53,796 nucleotides of DNA from Anaerobiospirillum sp. NML120449 (lineage in GTDB: Bacteria > Pseudomonadota > Gammaproteobacteria > Enterobacterales > Succinivibrionaceae): assembly GCF_023051105.1 (NCBI RefSeq), contig NZ_JALKIL010000031.1, forward strand, positions 1 to 53,796. Reading direction: 5' to 3'. Position numbers and translations under genes: made by a program. Shown one piece after another: positions 48,751 through 53,796 of this stretch. How positions within the stretch are numbered: the stretch's first letter is position 1; each line of letters begins with the position of its first letter. Below the pieces are notes generated by a model. That model worked only from the letters and a program-made list of their open reading frames with translations, ran no database searches and was not told the origin of the DNA.

Positions 48751-49566
48751 ATGAGCCATATTCAACGGGAAACGTCTTGCTCGAGGCCGCGATTAAATTC
48801 CAACCTGGATGCTGATTTATATGGGTATAGATGGGCTCGCGATAATGTCGGGCAATCAGGTGCGACAATCTATCGATTGTATGGGAAGCCCAATGCGCCA
48901 GAGTTGTTTCTGAAACATGGCAAAGGTAGCGTTGCCAATGATGTTACAGATGAGATGGTCAGACTAAACTGGCTGACGGCATTTATGCCTCTTCCGACCA
49001 TCAAGCATTTTATCCGTACTCCTGATGATGCATGGTTACTCACCACTGCGATCCCCGGGAAAACAGCATTCCAGGTATTAGAAGAATATCCTGATTCAGG
49101 TGAAAATATTGTTGATGCGCTGGCAGTGTTCCTGCGCCGGTTGCATTCGATTCCTGTTTGTAATTGTCCTTTTAACAGCGATCGCGTATTTCGTCTCGCT
49201 CAGGCGCAATCACGAATGAATAACGGTTTGGTTGATGCTAGTGATTTTGATGACGAGCGTAATGGCTGGCCTGTTGAACAAGTCTGGAAAGAAATGCATA
49301 AGCTTTTGCCATTCTCACCGGATTCAGTCGTCACTCATGGTGATTTCTCACTTGATAACCTTATTTTTGACGAGGGGAAATTAATAGGTTGTATTGATGT
49401 TGGACGAGTCGGAATCGCAGACCGATACCAGGATCTTGCCATCCTATGGAACTGCCTCGGTGAGTTTTCTCCTTCATTACAGAAACGGCTTTTTCAAAAA
49501 TATGGTATTGATAATCCTGATATGAATAAATTGCAGTTTCATTTGATGCTCGATGAGTTTTTCTGA
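48751..49566 (+). CDS. aph(3')-Ia: Aminoglycoside O-phosphotransferase APH(3')-Ia
   Basis: 271 residues, full length. Phosphorylates the 3'-hydroxyl of kanamycin, neomycin and related drugs. Seen: MSHIQRETSCSRPRLNSNL, catalytic loop THGDFSLDNLIFDEGK and metal-binding IDVGRVGIADRYQD, ending LMLDEFF. The family is found on Tn903/Tn4352-like elements. AAGGA stands 7 bases before the ATG. Odd: the leader and the sequence right after the stop both differ from the Tn903 flanks I know, so the gene has been joined to other control DNA. Codon and base use are lower in GC than the chromosome's genes. Confidence 0.97.
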   Translation: MSHIQRETSCSRPRLNSNLDADLYGYRWARDNVGQSGATIYRLYGKPNAPELFLKHGKGSVANDVTDEMVRLNWLTAFMPLPTIKHFIRTPDDAWLLTTAIPGKTAFQVLEEYPDSGENIVDALAVFLRRLHSIPVCNCPFNSDRVFRLAQAQSRMNNGLVDASDFDDERNGWPVEQVWKEMHKLLPFSPDSVVTHGDFSLDNLIFDEGKLIGCIDVGRVGIADRYQDLAILWNCLGEFSPSLQKRLFQKYGIDNPDMNKLQFHLMLDEFF

Positions 49567-49819
49567 TAGTTAGTCTTTGTAGAGACACAAACCTGAAATT
49601 CCGGACACCGCGCTTCAGGACATCTCCCTGGACGCCGATATCTGGCAGTATCCGGACGGTACTATCGAACGCCGGGCCAACGGTACTACCCTGCCCTTTA
49701 TGACTGACGACCGGCTATCTCACCCACGCACTTCTCCCTGAAATTTAGCATCGTCGCGGTTAATGTCGAAAATTTGCCACCTGACGTGGTTGGCATCGAG
49801 GGTGAAAACTGCCGTGGCG
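49567..49819. other. Unidentified remnant between aph(3')-Ia and IS26
   Basis: A short frame reads LDADIWQYPDGTIERRANGTT and ends near 49740; a minus-strand frame covers 49698-49892. I do not recognise either. It looks like a fragment of an earlier plasmid or element trimmed by IS26. Confidence 0.35.
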
Positions 49820-50201
49820 GGCACTGTTGCAAATAGTCGGTGGTGATAAACTTATCATCCCCTTTTGCTGATGGAGCTGCACATGAACCCATTCAAAGGC
49901 CGGCATTTTCAGCGTGACATCATTCTGTGGGCCGTACGCTGGTACTGCAAATACGGCATCAGTTACCGTGAGCTGCAGGAGATGCTGGCTGAACGCGGAG
50001 TGAATGTCGATCACTCCACGATTTACCGCTGGGTTCAGCGTTATGCGCCTGAAATGGAAAAACGGCTGCGCTGGTACTGGCGTAACCCTTCCGATCTTTG
50101 CCCGTGGCACATGGATGAAACCTACGTGAAGGTCAATGGCCGCTGGGCGTATCTGTACCGGGCCGTCGACAGCCGGGGCCGCACTGTCGATTTTTATCTC
50201 T
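49820..50201 (+). mobile_element. IS26 copy 1, 3' part missing
   Basis: Starts with the IS26 left inverted repeat GGCACTGTTGCAAA at 49820, continues in normal IS26 sequence for 382 of 820 bases, then breaks at about 50201 and abuts the inverted end of copy 2. Confidence 0.95.
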
Positions 50202-50266
50202 TTCAAAGGCCTTACATTTCAAAAACTCTGCTTACCAGGCGCATTTCGCCCAGGGGATCACCATAA
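49883..50266 (+). pseudogene. tnpA: Truncated IS26 transposase, copy 1
   Basis: Starts MNPFKGRHFQRDI and is identical to the copy 2 transposase up to TVDFYL, then runs into antisense sequence of the neighbouring IS26 (FQRPYISK onward) and stops. The second half of the catalytic DDE domain is lost. Confidence 0.93.
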
Positions 50267-50979
50267 TAAAATGCTGAGGCCTGGCCTTTGCGTAGTGCAC
50301 GCATCACCTCAATACCTTTGATGGTGGCGTAAGCCGTCTTCATGGATTTAAATCCCAGCGTGGCGCCGATTATCCGTTTCAGTTTGCCATGATCGCATTC
50401 AATCACGTTGTTCCGGTACTTAATCTGTCGGTGTTCAACGTCAGACGGGCACCGGCCTTCGCGTTTGAGCAGAGCAAGCGCGCGACCATAGGCGGGCGCT
50501 TTATCCGTGTTGATGAATCGCGGGATCTGCCACTTCTTCACGTTGTTGAGGATTTTACCCAGAAACCGGTATGCAGCTTTGCTGTTACGACGGGAGGAGA
50601 GATAAAAATCGACAGTGCGGCCCCGGCTGTCGACGGCCCGGTACAGATACGCCCAGCGGCCATTGACCTTCACGTAGGTTTCATCCATGTGCCACGGGCA
50701 AAGATCGGAAGGGTTACGCCAGTACCAGCGCAGCCGTTTTTCCATTTCAGGCGCATAACGCTGAACCCAGCGGTAAATCGTGGAGTGATCGACATTCACT
50801 CCGCGTTCAGCCAGCATCTCCTGCAGCTCACGGTAACTGATGCCGTATTTGCAGTACCAGCGTACGGCCCACAGAATGATGTCACGCTGAAAATGCCGGC
50901 CTTTGAATGGGTTCATGTGCAGCTCCATCAGCAAAAGGGGATGATAAGTTTATCACCACCGACTATTTGCAACAGTGCC
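50202..50979 (-). mobile_element. IS26 copy 2, right inverted repeat missing
   Basis: Reverse orientation. Its left inverted repeat is intact (50966-50979), but the 42 bases at the right end, including the 14-bp right repeat, are absent, as comparison with 53580-53621 shows. So 778 of 820 bases remain. Confidence 0.95.
50212..50916 (-). CDS. tnpA: IS26 transposase, intact
   Basis: 234 residues, IS6-family DDE transposase: helix-turn-helix at the N-terminus (YRELQEMLAERGVNVDHSTIYRW), catalytic WHMDETYVKV, FINTDKAPAYG and EHRQIKYRNNVIECDHGKLK. The family start MNPFKGRHF at 50916 is used. It should work on other IS26 ends even though its own right end is lost. Confidence 0.97.
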   Translation of the reverse strand: MNPFKGRHFQRDIILWAVRWYCKYGISYRELQEMLAERGVNVDHSTIYRWVQRYAPEMEKRLRWYWRNPSDLCPWHMDETYVKVNGRWAYLYRAVDSRGRTVDFYLSSRRNSKAAYRFLGKILNNVKKWQIPRFINTDKAPAYGRALALLKREGRCPSDVEHRQIKYRNNVIECDHGKLKRIIGATLGFKSMKTAYATIKGIEVMRALRKGQASAFYYGDPLGEMRLVSRVFEM

Positions 50980-50995
50980 TCTCGATAGGTATAGT
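50967..50995 (+). promoter_or_regulatory. IS26-derived hybrid promoter for aac(3)-II
   Basis: TTGCAA from the IS26 terminal repeat (50967-50972), 17 bases, then TATAGT (50990-50995), 27 bases before the aac(3)-II start. The -35 belongs to the insertion sequence, the -10 to flanking DNA. The outward -35 in the IS26 end is well established; this pairing is seen here. Confidence 0.8.
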
Positions 50996-51022
50996 GTTTT
51001 GCAGTTTAGAGGAGATATCGCG

Positions 51023-51883
51023 ATGCATACGCGGAAGGCAATAACGGAGGCAATTCGAAAATTAGGAGTCCAAACCGGTGACCTGTTGATGGTGCATGCC
51101 TCACTTAAAGCGATTGGTCCGGTCGAAGGAGGAGCGGAGACGGTCGTTGCCGCGTTACGCTCCGCGGTTGGGCCGACTGGCACTGTGATGGGATACGCGT
51201 CGTGGGACCGATCACCCTACGAGGAGACTCTGAATGGCGCTCGGTTGGATGACAAAGCCCGCCGTACCTGGCCGCCGTTCGATCCCGCAACGGCCGGGAC
51301 TTACCGTGGGTTCGGCCTGCTGAATCAATTTCTGGTTCAAGCCCCCGGCGCGCGGCGCAGCGCGCACCCCGATGCATCGATGGTCGCGGTTGGTCCGCTA
51401 GCTGAAACGCTGACGGAGCCTCACGAACTCGGTCACGCCTTGGGGGAAGGGTCGCCCGTCGAGCGGTTCGTCCGCCTTGGCGGGAAGGCCCTGCTGTTGG
51501 GTGCGCCGCTAAACTCCGTTACCGCATTGCACTACGCCGAGGCGGTTGCGGATATCCCCAACAAACGATGGGTGACGTATGAGATGCCGATGCTTGGAAG
51601 AAACGGTGAAGTCGCCTGGAAAACGGCATCAGAATACGATTCAAACGGCATTCTCGATTGCTTTGCTATCGAAGGAAAGCCGGATGCGGTCGAAACTATA
51701 GCAAATGCTTACGTGAAGCTCGGTCGCCATCGAGAAGGTGTCGTGGGCTTTGCTCAGTGCTACCTGTTCGACGCGCAGGACATCGTGACGTTCGGCGTCA
51801 CCTATCTTGAGAAGCACTTCGGAGCCACTCCGATCGTGCCAGCACACGAAGCCGCCCAGCGCTCTTGCGAGCCTTCCGGTTAG
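51023..51883 (+). CDS. aac(3)-II: Aminoglycoside N3-acetyltransferase AAC(3)-II
   Basis: 286 residues, full length. Acetylates the 3-amino group of gentamicin, tobramycin and netilmicin with acetyl-CoA. Seen: MHTRKAITEAIRKLGVQTGD, LLMVHASLKAIGPVEGG, RRSAHPDASMVAVGP, LLLGAPLNSVTALHYAE. The IIa/IId/IIe subtype cannot be settled by eye: residues such as DKARRTWPP and VPAHEAAQ should be compared with each. GGAG stands 8 bases before the ATG. It lies 43 bases from an IS26 end and is followed by tmrB, the usual pairing. Confidence 0.96.
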   Translation: MHTRKAITEAIRKLGVQTGDLLMVHASLKAIGPVEGGAETVVAALRSAVGPTGTVMGYASWDRSPYEETLNGARLDDKARRTWPPFDPATAGTYRGFGLLNQFLVQAPGARRSAHPDASMVAVGPLAETLTEPHELGHALGEGSPVERFVRLGGKALLLGAPLNSVTALHYAEAVADIPNKRWVTYEMPMLGRNGEVAWKTASEYDSNGILDCFAIEGKPDAVETIANAYVKLGRHREGVVGFAQCYLFDAQDIVTFGVTYLEKHFGATPIVPAHEAAQRSCEPSG

Positions 51884-51895
51884 AGGCCGTCGACA

Positions 51896-52438
51896 ATGAT
51901 AATCTGGATCAACGGACCTTTCGGCGCCGGAAAGACGACTCTCGCTGAGCGGCTGGGCGATCGGCGTCCGAAATCGCTGATCTTTGACCCTGAGGAAATC
52001 GGGTTCGTGGTGAAAGAAACGGTCCCCATACCAGCGAGCGGAGACTATCAGGATCTCCCCTTGTGGAGGGGACTTACGATCGCTGCGGTCAGCGAGATTC
52101 GCAGGAATTACTCGCAGGACATCATCATCCCAATGACGCTCGTGCACCCGGACTATCTGACTGAGATACTCGACGGGTTAAGGCAGATCGACGATCAGCT
52201 GCTGCACATCTTTCTGATGCTTAACGAGGACCTATTGCGTCACCGGATCTCGAACCAGACCATGCATCCTGACCCGAATCGGAATGCGGAGATTCGAGAG
52301 TGGCGATTAGCGAATGTCGCCCGATGCTTGGCCGCAAGGGAACGGCTTCCGTCCACAACCCGTGTTCTCGATAGTGGTGCACACACCAGCGATGAACTTG
52401 CAGCGATGGTGCTCGACAGACTCGATCAGCGCACCTGA
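51896..52438 (+). CDS. tmrB: TmrB-like ATP-binding protein
   Basis: 180 residues; P-loop NTPase with INGPFGAGKTTLAERL at the N-terminus and an LMLNEDLLRHRI lid region. Family named for a Bacillus tunicamycin-resistance protein; its role beside aac(3)-II is not established and no aminoglycoside function is known. Twelve bases after the aac(3)-II stop, so probably co-transcribed. Confidence 0.9.
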   Translation: MIIWINGPFGAGKTTLAERLGDRRPKSLIFDPEEIGFVVKETVPIPASGDYQDLPLWRGLTIAAVSEIRRNYSQDIIIPMTLVHPDYLTEILDGLRQIDDQLLHIFLMLNEDLLRHRISNQTMHPDPNRNAEIREWRLANVARCLAARERLPSTTRVLDSGAHTSDELAAMVLDRLDQRT

Positions 52439-52508
52439 TCGCCTTAGAGCTGGCTCGGGAAATCTGCACAGCGGGGATAAGTGGAGTTTCTGCCTGACTT
52501 CGGCTTAG

Positions 52509-52841
52509 ATGCCGGGAACAGGAGAGACCATGACGAGACGACCGCGCCGGAACCATAGCCCGGCTTTCAAGGCGAAGGTGGCACTTGCCGCCATCCGAGG
52601 TGAGCAGACGCTGGTGGAGTTGTCCCAGCAGTTCGATGTGCACGCCAACCAGATCAAGCAATGGAAAGACCAGCTCCTTGAGGGGGCGACAGGTGTGTTC
52701 GGCGATGAAACGAAAGCGGAGCCGTCGGGTCCGACCATCGATGTCAAAACGCTGCACGCGAAAATCGGCGAACTGACACTGGAGAACGATTTTTTATCCG
52801 GTGCGCTCGGCAAGGCGGGATTGCTGGGCGGAAAGAAATGA
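52509..52841 (+). CDS. IS3-family transposase, OrfA
   Basis: 110 residues with an N-terminal helix-turn-helix (FKAKVALAAIRGEQTLVELSQQFDVHANQIKQWK) and a leucine-zipper-like end (LTLENDFLSGAL). Its stop overlaps the OrfB ATG (ATGA), the usual IS3 layout, where OrfAB is made by frameshifting. IS name not assigned. Confidence 0.9.
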   Translation: MPGTGETMTRRPRRNHSPAFKAKVALAAIRGEQTLVELSQQFDVHANQIKQWKDQLLEGATGVFGDETKAEPSGPTIDVKTLHAKIGELTLENDFLSGALGKAGLLGGKK

Positions 52842-53579
52842 TCGACCGCGAGCACAAGCTATCCGTCGTGCGCCAGGCGAAGCTTCTCGGCTTCAGCCGT
52901 GGCAGCGTCTACTATCTGCCTCGTCCGGTGTCTGACGGCGATCTGGCCCTTATGCGCCGGATTGACGAATTGCATCTCGACTACCCCTTTGCCGGAAGTC
53001 GGATGTTGCAAGGGCTCTTGAGAGGAGAAGGTCTGGAGACCGGGCGGCGACACGTCGCCACGCTGATGAAGAAGATGGGCATCAAGGCGATCTACCGCCG
53101 CCCGAACACCTCGAAACCAGCGCCAGGGCACATACGAAAGCTGGCAGTCACCCGGCCCAATCAGGTGTGGGCAATGGACCTGACCTACATCCCCATGGCG
53201 CGAGGATTTGTCTATCTGTGCGCCGTCGTGGACTGGTTCAGCCGGAAGGTCTTGTCATGGCGGTTGTCGATCACGATGGAAGCAGCCTTCTGCATCGAGG
53301 CGGTGGAGGAGGCACTTGCCCGTCATGGCAGGCCGGAAATCTTCAATACCGACCAGGGATCGCAGTTCACCTCCATCGACTTCACCGCCGTGCTGAAGAG
53401 GTCACAGATTGCCATCTCGATGGATGGCAAGGGTGCGTGGCGAGACAATGTCTTCGTCGAGCGGCTCTGGCGTTCGATCAAATACGAGGAAGTCTACCTC
53501 CATGCCTACAAGACTGTGTCCGAGGCACGCGCTGGCATCGCCCGATATCTGAACTTCTACAACACCAGACGCCCACATT
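52838..53579 (+). pseudogene. IS3-family transposase OrfB, cut by IS26
   Basis: rve-type DDE integrase with AMDLTYIPM, FNTDQGSQFTS and the C-terminal E region (AWRDNVFVERLWRSIKYEEVY). It runs to LNFYNTRRPH at 53579, then enters IS26 at the GGCACTGTTGC end, losing the C-terminus and the right IS3 end. Its left terminal repeat probably lies between 52439 and 52508 but I cannot fix it. Confidence 0.93.
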
Positions 53580-53796
53580 GGCACTGTTGCAAAGTTAGCG
53601 ATGAGGCAGCCTTTTGTCTTATTCAAAGGCCTTACATTTCAAAAACTCTGCTTACCAGGCGCATTTCGTCCAGGGGATCACCATAATAAAATGCTGAGGC
53701 CTGGCCTTTGCGTAGTGCACGCATCACCTCAATACCTTTGATGGTGGCGTAAGCCGTCTTCATGGATTTAAATCCCAGCGTGGCGCCGATTATCCG
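53580..53796 (-). mobile_element. IS26 copy 3, continues beyond the window
   Basis: Right inverted repeat GGCACTGTTGCAAA at 53580-53593, then the reverse-strand 3' end of tnpA (stop at 53632). Only 217 of 820 bases are present. One base differs from copy 2 (GCATTTCGTCC against GCATTTCGCCC), giving Asp for Gly near the transposase C-terminus. Confidence 0.96.
53632..53796 (-). CDS. tnpA: IS26 transposase, copy 3, partial at the window edge
   Basis: C-terminal 54 residues of the IS6-family transposase, ending LVSRVFEM, with a Gly-to-Asp difference at the PLGEM position compared with copy 2. The 5' part is outside the window. Confidence 0.9.
   Translation of the reverse strand, partial: RIIGATLGFKSMKTAYATIKGIEVMRALRKGQASAFYYGDPLDEMRLVSRVFEM

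Larger units (their letters stand above)
50202..53796. mobile_element. IS26-bounded aac(3)-II-tmrB pseudo-compound unit
   Basis: Copies 2 and 3 of IS26 flank aac(3)-II, tmrB and the broken IS3 element in the same (reverse) orientation. IS26 in direct repeat is known to form translocatable units carrying one IS26 copy plus the cargo. Here the left-hand copy lacks its outer repeat, so excision would have to use the remaining complete end or homologous recombination. Confidence 0.85.

Noticed and set aside
51023..51883. aac(3)-IV
   Set aside because: Residue pattern from the start (MHTRKAITEAIRK) fits the AAC(3)-II group, and tmrB follows as in that group; AAC(3)-IV is shorter and different.

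Overview
The window looks like about 48.3 kb of chromosome from an anaerobic, host-associated gammaproteobacterium, followed by a 5.4 kb multidrug-resistance segment built from IS26. Family and order are inference: the gene content (fabV as enoyl reductase, alaA, fxsA near groES-groEL, aroQ-accB-accC order, ribD-ribE-ribH-nusB-thiL order) is gammaproteobacterial, and the low-complexity Ala/Lys/Pro-rich protein extensions and very long spacers would suit a Succinivibrionaceae-type genome (Anaerobiospirillum/Succinivibrio), but I cannot prove this without a search.

Layout. 0.8-13.6 kb, minus strand: alaA, a large S6-protease autotransporter, a second autotransporter that is its paralog without the protease domain, and dacB (PBP4). 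A 30-bp tandem-repeat array lies between the two autotransporters. 15.0-21.7 kb, plus strand: fabV, folD, and a 746-residue membrane-anchored Ala/Arg/Glu-rich protein I do not recognise. 22.3-26.8 kb, minus strand: accC, accB and aroQ in the ancestral order but pulled apart by 0.47 and 1.2 kb of spacer. 28.2-37.5 kb, plus strand: glyA, the riboflavin genes ribD/ribE/ribH, nusB, thiL and an FKBP-type lipoprotein isomerase. 38.3-41.9 kb, minus strand: a pseudaminic-acid-synthase-like gene and dsbD. 43.1-48.2 kb, plus strand: fxsA, an EamA-type transporter, and groES-groEL behind a textbook heat-shock (sigma-32) promoter.

The last 5.4 kb is foreign. It holds an intact aph(3')-Ia whose usual Tn903-type flanks appear to be absent, a broken IS26, an IS26 with intact transposase but no right inverted repeat, aac(3)-II plus tmrB, an IS3-family element cut by a third IS26, and the window edge inside that third IS26. 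The IS26 end places a -35 exactly 17 bp from a TATAGT in front of aac(3)-II. The segment predicts kanamycin/neomycin and gentamicin/tobramycin resistance.

Two chromosome-wide themes stand out. First, conserved operons have been opened up by spacers of hundreds of bases, often containing short tandem repeats and their own terminators, so genes that are co-transcribed elsewhere seem to be separate units here. Second, several housekeeping proteins carry long alanine-rich low-complexity additions: a 165-residue histone-H1-like tail on biotin carboxylase, an insertion of over 200 residues inside the RibD reductase domain, an Ala/Pro tail on the EamA transporter, and the coiled-coil body of the 746-residue protein.
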